Positions 53,628-63,421 are shown, counted from the first letter of the stretch. The stretch is 64,000 bases of DNA from Bacteroidetes bacterium GWF2_40_14 (GCA_001769195.1 MEOK01000020.1:66797-130796), one strand, 5' to 3'. Notes: generated by a model not told the origin, from the sequence alone. Numbers and translations are program-made.

Positions 53628-54817
53628 ATCTTCTTTAATCCATTCTTAACTATACATCCAAAAATATAAATATCCCCGCCATCGTGTATCCTTAGAATTT
53701 TCTTTAACTCCTCGGGACTTAATGGAAAGTTACGCGTAGATATGTTTGCTTTTGGAAATTTGTTCCTTAGAAGCTTTATTGTCTCTTTATTAAAATCAAA
53801 CACATTGTTAATCTCAAAACATCTGCCGGGAAAACTTTCCAGCTTTTTTTCTGATGTATAAAGGTGTGTGTTCTTATGTATTTTTTTTAAACCGAAGGCG
53901 TTGCCTAATATCTTGAAAGCGCCTGCTTTAAGAATGCTTGAATTTGGTTCGTACAGGAAAATGGGTAGCTCTCCATCTGCAAATTCTGATAAGCATTCAC
54001 CTTCGTCTCCAAAATTGAAATCAAAATATTCAATTTGACCATTATTGCAGAAATTTACGGTTAGTACTTTAATATCATCTATTTCTGAGATTGCAATATG
54101 GGTATTTTTTTTAAGATAAAATAGCAACTCTTTACATTCGTTATTAACAGAAAGAATGTGAATTTCAGAAATTTCCGGAATTTGTCTGATGGTTGCCGAT
54201 ATATCAACCATTGGGGAGACTTTTACAAGAATATTGCAGGACAATGAAAAAAGTGCATCTTTCAGTTCAAGAAGATTCGGTTGACATTCGGTTAAGGCAA
54301 AGACTCGGTTTTTGTTGTTGTCTCTTCTTGCAGGATCAAGGTAAATAAGATCTGCCTTGGGTATATCCAATGAATTTATATTATCAGCAGTGATTTCACA
54401 ATTCGAAACTGTTATGTTGTCTACCCCCGTATATTTGAAATTGTGCTCAGCCGACTCGCAAAGCTCCTTATTCATCTCAAAATAATATAGATGAGTTGCA
54501 TTTTTGGACATAAAGAATGAATCTACCCCAACTCCTCCGGTCAAATCAAGTACTACACCTTTTTTGACAAACCTTTGCTTGTAATCGGCAGTGAGTTCAG
54601 AACTACATTGTTCAGTTGACAACATGTCGCTGAAAATAAGCCCATCTGTATGTTGCCATGAGGGTACCTTTTTGTTAATCTTCTTTCTGGCAGATATAAT
54701 TCTGGCTGCAAGCCTGACATCAATTCCAGGATACTTGTCGGAAGAGAGAAGTAACCTCTGAAGATTGTCCTGTCTATGTGTGCTGACAAACTCAGTAAAA
54801 GTCTTGCTATACATCAC
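53603..54817 (-). CDS. Class I SAM-dependent methyltransferase with THUMP-like domain (PG_1098-like)
   Basis: The 404-residue protein has a helical N-terminal part (1-85), a Rossmann methyltransferase core with motif I VVLDLTGGVGVDS near residue 90 and motif IV LIYLDPARRD near 158, and a C-terminal part resembling THUMP-like plus ferredoxin-like modules (SPMVDISATIRQIPEI, FPKANISTRNFPLSPEELKK). This arrangement matches PG_1098 of Porphyromonas gingivalis. RNA methylation is likely from the THUMP-like part; the target base is unknown. The start overlaps the GT39 gene stop by 4 bases. Confidence 0.85.
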   Translation of the reverse strand: MMYSKTFTEFVSTHRQDNLQRLLLSSDKYPGIDVRLAARIISARKKINKKVPSWQHTDGLIFSDMLSTEQCSSELTADYKQRFVKKGVVLDLTGGVGVDSFFMSKNATHLYYFEMNKELCESAEHNFKYTGVDNITVSNCEITADNINSLDIPKADLIYLDPARRDNNKNRVFALTECQPNLLELKDALFSLSCNILVKVSPMVDISATIRQIPEISEIHILSVNNECKELLFYLKKNTHIAISEIDDIKVLTVNFCNNGQIEYFDFNFGDEGECLSEFADGELPIFLYEPNSSILKAGAFKILGNAFGLKKIHKNTHLYTSEKKLESFPGRCFEINNVFDFNKETIKLLRNKFPKANISTRNFPLSPEELKKILRIHDGGDIYIFGCIVKNGLKKILVCTKVN

Positions 54818-56370
54818 TTTTGTGTTATGGGGAAGAGTGTTTCTGCCGGAACTCTTATTAATTCCTTGAATCGGTAAATTGTATATCTTACAACAGGATT
54901 GTTCATTCGCCTGATATAAATTATTTTTGCAACTTCAACACTACTGAAGTAAATGTTTCCAAGTTGTGTCCCGGATATCAAATCACGGGAGGACTCAATA
55001 TAATACGCACTTTCTCCAATTTTGAATCCACCTTGCTCAATTGTTGTAAAAGCATATTTTCTGGTTTCATTTAGATTCCCTATTGTTTTTACAGCTATTT
55101 TGTTGGGTCTTGCCAAATAGTATTCATAATGTGCAGCAGCGAGATAATTGTTAGAAATAATATAGGAGTGATTTGAAATATTGCCAAGAGCAACATCCAT
55201 AAATCTTAGCTTATTGAACTCTTTGGCCAGTTTTCTCCATCCGTATCGGTCTATTGAGATATCATCTGCCCCTATTTTAACTTCAGGGGGTTTTTTTACC
55301 TCAAAGTTGAATACACCACTATAAATCTGTGTTATCATAATCATTACAATTACAACAATTGAATAGAAACTGTTTTTTAAAACCTCGGGGAACCGGACTC
55401 TTGTTGAACTGTATTTTGTTTCCAGATATGCTGCAGAAAACAGAATAAGAGAGAAAAAACCAATCGGTATTATACCGGTTAAAATGAAAGGCAATGAGAA
55501 TGCAATGAGTAGTTTGTACTGGTTTTCCTTTAGATACTTTATTTTTTTAAAGGAAAATAAAGCAATAAATGCCAGGACAATATTAACCGGGTTATTATAG
55601 ATAATCTGATGTATTATTTGGTTAATGATAACGACAAAACCGGCATTTTCTGAAAGAGTGAAAATTTTGGAATAAAGAAACTTGAACCCGATTAAGTCAT
55701 ATTTTACGTTCCACATAACAACAGGTGAGAAGACAAGAAAACTGATAAAAACAGAGAGCCAGAACTGTGGTTTTTTTAAAAATTTTCTATCAAAGAGCGA
55801 GATGTATGCTATAGCTCCTACCCATAATAAAACTGATGATATGTTGGAAAGCATAGCCAAACCAACAAAAACTCCTGCCATTATAAGCGAGATTGAACTC
55901 AATAATCTTGATTCCGGACAATCTTCGTGTTTAGTAATAAATCCTTCATGGAGAAAATAGATAGAAAGCAGGATAAACAGTACCTGAGGAGTATCCGGAC
56001 TTAAAAGTGTTCCGGTTAAAATGCTGCAATATATAGAAGTAGTATATAAAATGGCTGCATATAAACCAGTTAGCTCATTTTTAATTCTCCTCCCCAGTAC
56101 AAATATCACCCAGGTATTTATAGATCCCAGAAAAACTGAGACAAGACGGATAAGGAACTCACTATTAAGAAAAAGGTTATTTGTGAACAACTGTATCATC
56201 CACCCTATCATAGGGGGTTGGTCCAGATGGCTTAATTTGGGATGAAGGGCGAAGGTCCAGTAATATGCCTCCTCGCCACCCAGTTCAAGTGTATATGCAA
56301 TAATAAACCTTATGATAGTTGAGAATGCTATCAGGTATAAAAGATAAATTTTATTATTAGACATTTTCAT
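54814..56370 (-). CDS. GT39/ArnT-like membrane glycosyltransferase
   Basis: The 518-residue protein has 11-13 membrane helices and the PMT/ArnT-type first periplasmic loop GGEEAYYWTFALHPKLSHLDQPPMIGW (about residues 31-57). Such enzymes move a sugar from a polyprenyl-phosphate carrier to a lipid or protein on the periplasmic side. In most relatives the loop reads DExYY; here the first acidic residue is glutamate, which may be tolerated. A soluble C-terminal tail of about 150 residues follows. It is 1 base after the MATE gene. Donor and acceptor are unknown. Confidence 0.85.
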   Translation of the reverse strand: MKMSNNKIYLLYLIAFSTIIRFIIAYTLELGGEEAYYWTFALHPKLSHLDQPPMIGWMIQLFTNNLFLNSEFLIRLVSVFLGSINTWVIFVLGRRIKNELTGLYAAILYTTSIYCSILTGTLLSPDTPQVLFILLSIYFLHEGFITKHEDCPESRLLSSISLIMAGVFVGLAMLSNISSVLLWVGAIAYISLFDRKFLKKPQFWLSVFISFLVFSPVVMWNVKYDLIGFKFLYSKIFTLSENAGFVVIINQIIHQIIYNNPVNIVLAFIALFSFKKIKYLKENQYKLLIAFSLPFILTGIIPIGFFSLILFSAAYLETKYSSTRVRFPEVLKNSFYSIVVIVMIMITQIYSGVFNFEVKKPPEVKIGADDISIDRYGWRKLAKEFNKLRFMDVALGNISNHSYIISNNYLAAAHYEYYLARPNKIAVKTIGNLNETRKYAFTTIEQGGFKIGESAYYIESSRDLISGTQLGNIYFSSVEVAKIIYIRRMNNPVVRYTIYRFKELIRVPAETLFPITQK

Positions 56371-56371
56371 G

Positions 56372-57724
56372 CTAAAAGTGATGAGATTTTATCAGTTGAT
56401 TACTAATTTTGTTAAATCGCCACAAAAATAAAAGAGCTGCAAATACAAGACCCAGAAGCAGGCCAATCCATACTCCCACGGCTCCCAGACTAAATACGGT
56501 ACCACATATATATCCAAGAGGAAGACAAATGAAATAGTAGGATATGACTGAAAGCAAGAGCGGTATCTTTACGTCAGAAAGTGCCCTCAGACAAGCCAGA
56601 CAAGATAGTTGGATAGCATCAAATATTTGAAAAAGAGCAGAAATAATTAAAAGCCTGGCTGCAAGTGACCTTACTGCCGGATCACTTGTAAATATATGAG
56701 GTATCTCATTATTGAACACAATATATGCGATGCCGCTAATCGACATCAAGGCAACGCTAAGGTGTATGGCTGCAAAACCTGCTATCCGCATAGATTTGAA
56801 ATCGCCATACCCGTATTGATGCGAGACCCTGATAGTTGCAGCAGCGCCAACCCCTAGGGCAAGCATGAAAGAGAAGCTGCTCATGCTCATTGCAACCTGA
56901 TGTGATGCAAGAGCAATCTCACCATTCCATCCAATCATTATTGCGCTAAGACTAAATGCAGTAATCTCTACCAGATTCTGAAATGACAATGGGATTGATG
57001 TGTTAAGCACCTCTCTTACAAGTTTCCAGTTAATAAAGGGCCGGGTAAAATATTTAAGATATCTCTTGTAACTGTCAATTTTGCAGAAGATTACAAGAAA
57101 AGAAGCAAGCATGACGAAACGGCTGATTGTAGTGGCCAGAGCTGCTCCCTTTACACTCATAGGTTCGATTCCAAAATGGCCGTAAATCAATACCCAGTTA
57201 AGGAATATGTTCAGGAGATTTGCAAATATGGTAATAAACATTGCATATTTGGTAATTCCTATCCCTTCTGAGAATTGCCTCATTCCAAAAAATATCAGGG
57301 CCGGAAACATTGAGAACAGTATAGTGAAATAGTACTCTTTACCGAAGGATACAACCATGTCGGTCTGTCCCATGGAGCTCATAAAAAAGCTTAAGCCGAA
57401 CATTGTCATTGTGAGAAGTATGGATGCGGCAAAAACCATAATCAATGAGTTTTGGAGTAACTGTCCGACTCTATTGTGGTCGCCTTTCCCAAAACTCTGG
57501 CCAATATGTGGCGTAATTCCCTGAGTGAATCCAATCCCAAAGACAAGGCCAAGTACTATTATTGAATTCGCAAATGAGACACCGGCCAGTTCTGCTGTTC
57601 CAAGATGACCGACCATAATATTGTCCGCAAGCTGCACTGTTATCTGTCCAGCATGGGTTAGCATTACAGGAACAGCAACCTTAAGATTTCTTTTGTAGAA
57701 TGGTATATACTCTCTGAAATTCAT
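56372..57724 (-). CDS. MATE family multidrug/Na+ antiporter (NorM-like)
   Basis: The 450-residue protein has 12 membrane helices in two related halves and MATE stretches (PVMLTHAGQITVQLADNIMVGHLG at the start, SIPLSFQNLVEITAFSLSAIMIGW at the second half). It should export cationic compounds in exchange for Na+ or H+; with the Na+ pumps in this window, Na+ coupling is a fair guess. The ATG lies 4 bases after a full -7 promoter box, so the mRNA is predicted to be leaderless. It heads the MATE-GT39-methyltransferase operon. Confidence 0.92.
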   Translation of the reverse strand: MNFREYIPFYKRNLKVAVPVMLTHAGQITVQLADNIMVGHLGTAELAGVSFANSIIVLGLVFGIGFTQGITPHIGQSFGKGDHNRVGQLLQNSLIMVFAASILLTMTMFGLSFFMSSMGQTDMVVSFGKEYYFTILFSMFPALIFFGMRQFSEGIGITKYAMFITIFANLLNIFLNWVLIYGHFGIEPMSVKGAALATTISRFVMLASFLVIFCKIDSYKRYLKYFTRPFINWKLVREVLNTSIPLSFQNLVEITAFSLSAIMIGWNGEIALASHQVAMSMSSFSFMLALGVGAAATIRVSHQYGYGDFKSMRIAGFAAIHLSVALMSISGIAYIVFNNEIPHIFTSDPAVRSLAARLLIISALFQIFDAIQLSCLACLRALSDVKIPLLLSVISYYFICLPLGYICGTVFSLGAVGVWIGLLLGLVFAALLFLWRFNKISNQLIKSHHF

Positions 57725-57728
57725 GGTA

Positions 57729-57736
57729 CAAATATA
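57729..57736 (-). promoter_or_regulatory. Predicted -7 box of the MATE operon, leaderless arrangement
   Basis: Minus-strand TATATTTG, then TACC, then ATG. A near -33 (TTTC) lies 20 bases upstream. Initiation would fall at the start codon. Confidence 0.5.
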
Positions 57737-57753
57737 CTCTTCTTTGTCTGATA

Positions 57754-57784
57754 TTTGAAAATCGTCTATTATTCATTAAATTTG
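57754..57784 (+). promoter_or_regulatory. Predicted promoter of the phosphohexomutase gene
   Basis: TTTG (57754-57757), 19 bases, TAAATTTG (57777-57784): full match in boxes and spacing. Leader to the ATG at 57816 is about 28 bases. Confidence 0.65.
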
Positions 57785-57815
57785 TATATACGAGCATAAT
57801 AATTATTATAAGTCT

Positions 57816-59555
57816 ATGAATTATTTAAAAATAGCGCAATCCTGGCTAGATAAAAGCTACGATATTGAGACAAGAGAACAGGTTAAAAAGATGATTAATA
57901 ACGATCTTAAGGAACTGGAAGATTCATTTTACAGAAACCTTGAGTTCGGTACCGGTGGGTTGAGAGGAGTAATGGGAGTAGGGACCAATAGAATGAACAG
58001 GTATACTGTTGGTATGGCAACTCAGGGTCTTGTAAACTACATGAAGCATTCCTTTAAGGGGAAAAGACATTTGTCTGTTGCAATAGCATTTGACAACAGG
58101 AACAATAGCAGGTATTTTGCCCGGATAACTGCAGATGTGTTTGCTGCAAACGGATTTGTGGTTTATCTTTTTGATGAACTCAGACCTACACCCGAACTTA
58201 GCTTTGCTATAAGACATCTTGATTGTGCAGGGGGAGTTATGATAACAGCATCGCATAACCCAAAGGAATACAACGGGTACAAGGCATATTGGAGTGACGG
58301 AGCTCAGATAACTGCACCACATGATGTCAATATAATTGACGAAGTTCTTAAAATTGAGAAAATTTCTCAAGTCAAATTTAGCGGAGGAGAACAAAATATA
58401 AAGCACATTGGGAAAGATATGGATGAATTATATCTCAATGCTATACTCTCACTAACTCTTTCGCCCGACATTGTCAAAGATCATAATTCATTTAAGATTG
58501 TGTACACTCCTCTACACGGTACAGGTGTGAAAATTGTTCCCGAGGCACTCAAGAGGCTTGGATTCAATAATGTAATAAATATTCCGGAACAGGATGTAAC
58601 AGATGGTGATTTTCCTACAATCAGTTCTCCAAATCCCGAGGAACCATCTGCTTTGAAGATGGCAATGGAAAAAGCTGCAGAAGTACAGGCCGATCTTGTT
58701 ATGGCAACTGATCCGGATGCTGACAGACTTGGAATTGCCGTAAGGGATAATGAGGGAAGACTTATACTTTTAAACGGAAACCAAACTGCGGCAATATTGA
58801 CATATTACCTATTAGCTAGATGGAAGGAGACTGGAAGGCTGAAAGATGGACCCAATAATAAAAAGTACTATATGGTTAAGACAATTGTCACTTCTGACCT
58901 GCTAAAAAGTATAGCTGACAAATTCCAGGTAGATATGTATAATGTTCTGACAGGTTTCAAGTATATTGCTGAGGTGGTTAAGGAGAATGAGGGAAAAAGG
59001 GAATTTATCGGAGGAGGGGAGGAGAGTTACGGCTTTAATGCAGGAGAATTTGTCAGAGACAAAGATGCTGTAATCTCGTGCTGTCTTGTAGCCGAGGCTG
59101 CTGCATGGGCAGCAAGCAAGGGGAAGACTCTCTATGAAATGCTTCTTGATATTTATATTGAATTCGGTTTTTACAAGGAACGTCTTATATCTGTAACAAA
59201 GAAAGGAAAGGATGGTCTGGAGCAGATACAGAATATGATGAGGTCATTCAGGGAGATGCCACTTCAGACTCTGGCAGGTTCACCTGTCGTTCTTGTTCAT
59301 GATTATAAGCTTTCTGAAACCTTTGATATGATAAGTGACCTCAGATACAAGATTAACCTTCCGAAATCCAATGTTCTGCAATATATTAGCAGGGATAACA
59401 GCGTGGTATCTGTAAGACCTTCAGGTACGGAACCAAAAATTAAGTTTTACTTTGGTGTAAGAGGAACATTGAATAACAGGGATGAGTTTGTCCAAACCGA
59501 TGAAGCACTAAACAAGCATCTAGACAAATTAACCGAACAGATGATGCAATTATAA
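57816..59555 (+). CDS. Phospho-sugar mutase (phosphoglucomutase/phosphomannomutase, PgcA type)
   Basis: The 579-residue alpha-D-phosphohexomutase has the phosphoserine S146 in MITASHNPKEYNGYK, the TPLHGTG motif, the metal loop DPDADR, the sugar loop GGGEESYGF and the phosphate-binding RPSGTEPKIKFY. The length and the N-terminal GTGGLRGVMGVG start place it with long PgcA/ManB-like mutases that interconvert hexose-1- and hexose-6-phosphates. It is distinct from glmM in this window. The stop overlaps the convergent kinase gene by 6 bases. Confidence 0.93.
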   Translation: MNYLKIAQSWLDKSYDIETREQVKKMINNDLKELEDSFYRNLEFGTGGLRGVMGVGTNRMNRYTVGMATQGLVNYMKHSFKGKRHLSVAIAFDNRNNSRYFARITADVFAANGFVVYLFDELRPTPELSFAIRHLDCAGGVMITASHNPKEYNGYKAYWSDGAQITAPHDVNIIDEVLKIEKISQVKFSGGEQNIKHIGKDMDELYLNAILSLTLSPDIVKDHNSFKIVYTPLHGTGVKIVPEALKRLGFNNVINIPEQDVTDGDFPTISSPNPEEPSALKMAMEKAAEVQADLVMATDPDADRLGIAVRDNEGRLILLNGNQTAAILTYYLLARWKETGRLKDGPNNKKYYMVKTIVTSDLLKSIADKFQVDMYNVLTGFKYIAEVVKENEGKREFIGGGEESYGFNAGEFVRDKDAVISCCLVAEAAAWAASKGKTLYEMLLDIYIEFGFYKERLISVTKKGKDGLEQIQNMMRSFREMPLQTLAGSPVVLVHDYKLSETFDMISDLRYKINLPKSNVLQYISRDNSVVSVRPSGTEPKIKFYFGVRGTLNNRDEFVQTDEALNKHLDKLTEQMMQL

Positions 59556-62500
59556 CAAATGCTTTTGGATCATCTTAAGCAGATCATCTTTTTTTATGGG
59601 TTTTGGCAGATAGTCGTTACAACCTGCCTCTAATGCCTTCTCTCTGTCCCCTGCAAAAGCATATGCTGTCTGAGCAATCACGATAACTCCTGGATCGACT
59701 TGTTTAATATGTTTTGTTGCCTGGAAACCATCCATTTCCGGCATTCTGATATCCATTAGGATTATTCTGATGTCCCTGTTTGCTTCGAACATATCTACTG
59801 CCTCTCTGCCGTTTTTTGCGAAAAGAAGATTATAGTTAGTCTGCTTCAATATTGTGTTAAGATAGAATGCATTGGTCTCTTCATCTTCTGCAATCAGAAT
59901 TTTTACAGGTTCAGTTGATTTGTCTGATGACAAATACTGATCTTCAGTTTTATAATTCATACACTCATTTTCAGTTAATACTTCCAATCTATCCAAAGGA
60001 ATTACAAATGTAAATTTTGAACCGACACCTGGTTCTGAGTCAACATGAATAACCCCACCTAATAAATTGATATATGCCTTTACAATTGAGAGACCAAGTC
60101 CTGCTCCCTCGTGACTTCTCATTGATTCGGATTCTGCCTGGATAAATCGTTCAAATATCTTGTTTATCTTCTCTTTTGGAATTCCTATGCCATTATCTTC
60201 TACAAAAAACTCAACATACTTCTCTTTTTTTACTGCGCCTACAGTAATATTTCCCTTAATTGAGTATTTGACAGCGTTTTTTATGAGGTTTGTGAGTATG
60301 GCATATAACTTTTCCAGATCGGATATTATTGTTAGACTCTCTGCTGACTGGTCAAGATTAAGGATGATTTTCAACCCCTTTTTTTCTACTTCAGGTCTGA
60401 AAAAACATACTATATCCGATACTATCTGCTGAACCGAAACAATTGAATTTTTAACCGACACAACCCCTGCTTCAATTTTTGATATATCAATTATATCATT
60501 TATGGTATTAAGCATTCTTTGGCTGCTTTTCTCAATTATATTGAAGTAGATGCTCTGTTCCTCTCCTGTAATGTCCGGATCTTTTAAAAGTTCAATGAAT
60601 CCAATTATACCATTCATGGGAGTACGTATCTCATGACTGATATTCTGCAAAAATGATGTTTTTAATCTGTCGCTCTCTTCTGCTTTATCGCGGGCAACTA
60701 TCAGTTGTGTGATTAATTTTTTTCTGTCTGTTATATCTTCTTTAACAGCGACATAATGGCTTATATTTCCATTTTCTCCCAAAATTGGTGAAATGGATAT
60801 ATCCTCCCAGTGGAACTCTCCGTTCTTCTTTCTGTTCTTCAGTTCACCCCGCCACTCTTTTCCTGAAGTAATAGTACTCCACATGTTCCTGTAGAGTGAA
60901 ACAGGAGTGTCTTCAGATTGGAATATTCTTGGGTTGGAGCCAATTACTTCATCAAATGAGTAACCGGTAATTGAAGAAAATTTTGGGTTAACATACTCTA
61001 TATGGCCAGAAAGGTCTGTGATAATTACAGATGCAGGGCTTTCTGTTACAGCTTTTGTAAGTTTAAGGGCATTTTCCTCGGCATTTTTTTTGTCAAGGAA
61101 TATTATGATTTCATTTGCAACTAGTTCAACTACCTCTATGTCGGCCTGACAAAAGGCATGCGGATTGTCATAATTTTGAATGACGATTGCCCCTGAAATA
61201 CCTTCTTCACTGGTAAATGGAACACCCAGCCATATTTCTGCCATTGTGCCCACTTGTTGAATTTCTCCTGTCTTACAGAGGTTTAGAATCTCTTCCCTAG
61301 AAACAAACACAGGTTTGTTCTTGGTAATTGTATAACCAGTCAATGAGCCTTCTGCAGGCCAAACTTCAATATTGCTGTCTTTTTCGTCATTTCTGCCTCC
61401 AATTGTAAGCAAACCGCTCTTTTTGTCGTAGAATGCAACATATAGATTATTCAATGGAATGATGGAGTTGATTTCGTCAATCACTACTGAGCAAAAATCT
61501 TTGAAATTCTTGCAGCTGATAATTGAATATGCCAGATTTCTCTGCATTTGGAGCAACATTTCATTTTTGGTCATATTAGTAATGTCCTGCGCACTCAGCA
61601 AAACAGTTATCTCATTATCTTTTTCTTCTTTTAAAAGCCTGAACTTGTGGTCAATTAATTTGTATTCTCCTGATTTGGTGCGTACTCTTGCAGAAAACTT
61701 TACCGCGTTGTTCCTAATCAGTTGATTAAAATAAGTGTCTTTTACCAATGAAATTTCATCCGGATGGAAAAGGTCATAGCAGAGAGTTCCAAGAAGCTCA
61801 TTCTGGTTATAACCAAGAATATCTGTATAAACTCTGTTATAATATAGAAATCTTCCGTCAAGTGACATCTGTCCGATTAGGTTAAAACTATTTTCGAGGA
61901 TAGTCTTATACTTTAACTCCTTCTCTTCAGAAAGTATTTTTGCTATCTCAAGCGAGGTGTTACTCTCTTTTAAAGCTGTCGCAATTTCTTTAAGCTCTTT
62001 ATTTTGTCTCTTTTGTTCCTCCTCAAAATTCTTCAAAGATGTAACATCCTGATACATAATGGCGATTTTTTTGATTTTTCCCTTAAACTTGATAGGAAAC
62101 GATATACAGTTAAGATATTTTTCCTCACCTGAATACCCAAAATATTTTGGATCATAAAGGAAGTTTGAAAGAAATACACTTTCGCCGCTCTGAACTCGTT
62201 GCAATATTGTATTGCTACCCAGAGAGACTGATCTGGAATCGTTAAGGATATTGTATTTGCCAACAATTTTTTCTCTTGGAATCATGAACAGCGAATCGAA
62301 AGCTTTATTGACTTTTTCTGTTAATCCGTTGGTATTTAAAAATTGGATGCTTAGTGGAGACTGGTCAAAAAGGGCATTTGCATAAATTTCGCTCTCTTCT
62401 GCCTGTTCCTTGGCGGCGATAAGTTCCATCCTGTTGCGGTTTCTGTATATATACAGTCCTAAGGCTGACGCTGTATTCTGCAGGATACTTAACTCATTGT

Positions 62501-63419
62501 CATCCCATAAACCAGTCTCTATACAATCGTCCAACCCTATAAACCCCCAACATATCTCCTCAACAAATACAGGAATTGCAATAAGTGAAGCAATTCCCTG
62601 TTTTTCTAGAATGTTCCTCTCTTCCGGGGGGAAATCCCTTACATTTCCTTTGATTGTTTCGCCATTGTTTAATATGGAGTGCCATTTTGGAAGAATTTGT
62701 TTAAGTGCAATATTGTGATCATTTTGATCTGTCGAAAGAGAAATATTGTCTGCTTTTATTTTTTCAAATCTTTGATTTGCAGAGAAATTGTCGTTTGATA
62801 TACCCTGGCGAATCTCACAAATATATGTCCTGTCGTGACCTGTTGCCTTACCTATTATGTCAAGCACCTCATTTACAGCATCATCAAAGTTCTGATTTGA
62901 TATCAAGGTATGGCTTGCTTTGGCCGAAGCCTCAAGAAGTTCTCTTTTTCTGATATTTCTCTTATTCTGAACTTCCTCTTCTCTGGTTACTCTGTCTTCG
63001 TTTGCTATTAATACTCCTATGATATTCAGTAATATAAGATCTTCGTCAGTTGGTATGAAATCAACATTGTAAAATAAACAGAGAATTCCTGTAAGTACTC
63101 CTTCTGATCGGATTGCTTTTCCTATATATGTCTTTAAATTGTGATCATGTATAAAAGAATATGTGCCGGCATAGCAACTTTCTGCCAGGTTGTTAATTAC
63201 AATAGTATCGTCATCTTCAAATTCTGGTTCCAGACAATATATTTCCGTCTCGATAAGCTGATTATCTATATATCTGTTGTATGATACGGAAAATGCACCC
63301 AGCGCCTGAGAACAGAGTGCTGTCAGTATTGAAATATTCGATTTATGGTCGGGGCCGAACTCTAGAAGAGATTTATTTATATGTTCAAGTGTGTTGAATT
63401 TTCTAGCAGAATTCCCCAT
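59550..63419 (-). CDS. Hybrid histidine kinase with multiple GAF and PAS sensor domains
   Basis: The 1289-residue protein has no membrane helix. In order: GAF (about 25-145), GAF (165-330), PAS (345-465), PAS (505-615), GAF (625-780), PAS/PAC (788-900, TDLSGHIEYVNPKFSSITGY), HisKA with H929 in NISHEIRTPMNG, HATPase with the N-box NLIKNAVKYS, G1 EDNGIGIPK and G2 GAGLGLSIV, and a receiver domain with phospho-acceptor D1223 in ILMDIRMPEMDG and K1273. There is no output domain, so phosphate must pass to a phosphotransfer protein or other regulator elsewhere. Signals are probably cytosolic small molecules or redox state; none is identified. It is 2 bases after pssA. Confidence 0.92.
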   Translation of the reverse strand: MGNSARKFNTLEHINKSLLEFGPDHKSNISILTALCSQALGAFSVSYNRYIDNQLIETEIYCLEPEFEDDDTIVINNLAESCYAGTYSFIHDHNLKTYIGKAIRSEGVLTGILCLFYNVDFIPTDEDLILLNIIGVLIANEDRVTREEEVQNKRNIRKRELLEASAKASHTLISNQNFDDAVNEVLDIIGKATGHDRTYICEIRQGISNDNFSANQRFEKIKADNISLSTDQNDHNIALKQILPKWHSILNNGETIKGNVRDFPPEERNILEKQGIASLIAIPVFVEEICWGFIGLDDCIETGLWDDNELSILQNTASALGLYIYRNRNRMELIAAKEQAEESEIYANALFDQSPLSIQFLNTNGLTEKVNKAFDSLFMIPREKIVGKYNILNDSRSVSLGSNTILQRVQSGESVFLSNFLYDPKYFGYSGEEKYLNCISFPIKFKGKIKKIAIMYQDVTSLKNFEEEQKRQNKELKEIATALKESNTSLEIAKILSEEKELKYKTILENSFNLIGQMSLDGRFLYYNRVYTDILGYNQNELLGTLCYDLFHPDEISLVKDTYFNQLIRNNAVKFSARVRTKSGEYKLIDHKFRLLKEEKDNEITVLLSAQDITNMTKNEMLLQMQRNLAYSIISCKNFKDFCSVVIDEINSIIPLNNLYVAFYDKKSGLLTIGGRNDEKDSNIEVWPAEGSLTGYTITKNKPVFVSREEILNLCKTGEIQQVGTMAEIWLGVPFTSEEGISGAIVIQNYDNPHAFCQADIEVVELVANEIIIFLDKKNAEENALKLTKAVTESPASVIITDLSGHIEYVNPKFSSITGYSFDEVIGSNPRIFQSEDTPVSLYRNMWSTITSGKEWRGELKNRKKNGEFHWEDISISPILGENGNISHYVAVKEDITDRKKLITQLIVARDKAEESDRLKTSFLQNISHEIRTPMNGIIGFIELLKDPDITGEEQSIYFNIIEKSSQRMLNTINDIIDISKIEAGVVSVKNSIVSVQQIVSDIVCFFRPEVEKKGLKIILNLDQSAESLTIISDLEKLYAILTNLIKNAVKYSIKGNITVGAVKKEKYVEFFVEDNGIGIPKEKINKIFERFIQAESESMRSHEGAGLGLSIVKAYINLLGGVIHVDSEPGVGSKFTFVIPLDRLEVLTENECMNYKTEDQYLSSDKSTEPVKILIAEDEETNAFYLNTILKQTNYNLLFAKNGREAVDMFEANRDIRIILMDIRMPEMDGFQATKHIKQVDPGVIVIAQTAYAFAGDREKALEAGCNDYLPKPIKKDDLLKMIQKHLL

Positions 63420-63421
63420 AA

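Noticed and set aside
57924-58406. Minus-strand open frame of 160 codons opposite the phosphohexomutase
   Set aside because: It lies wholly within a conserved enzyme gene and shows no family motif.
59555-59620. Direct repeat GATCATCTT near the kinase C-terminus as a regulatory site
   Set aside because: It lies within the coding sequence for the kinase C-terminus and is short; probably chance.
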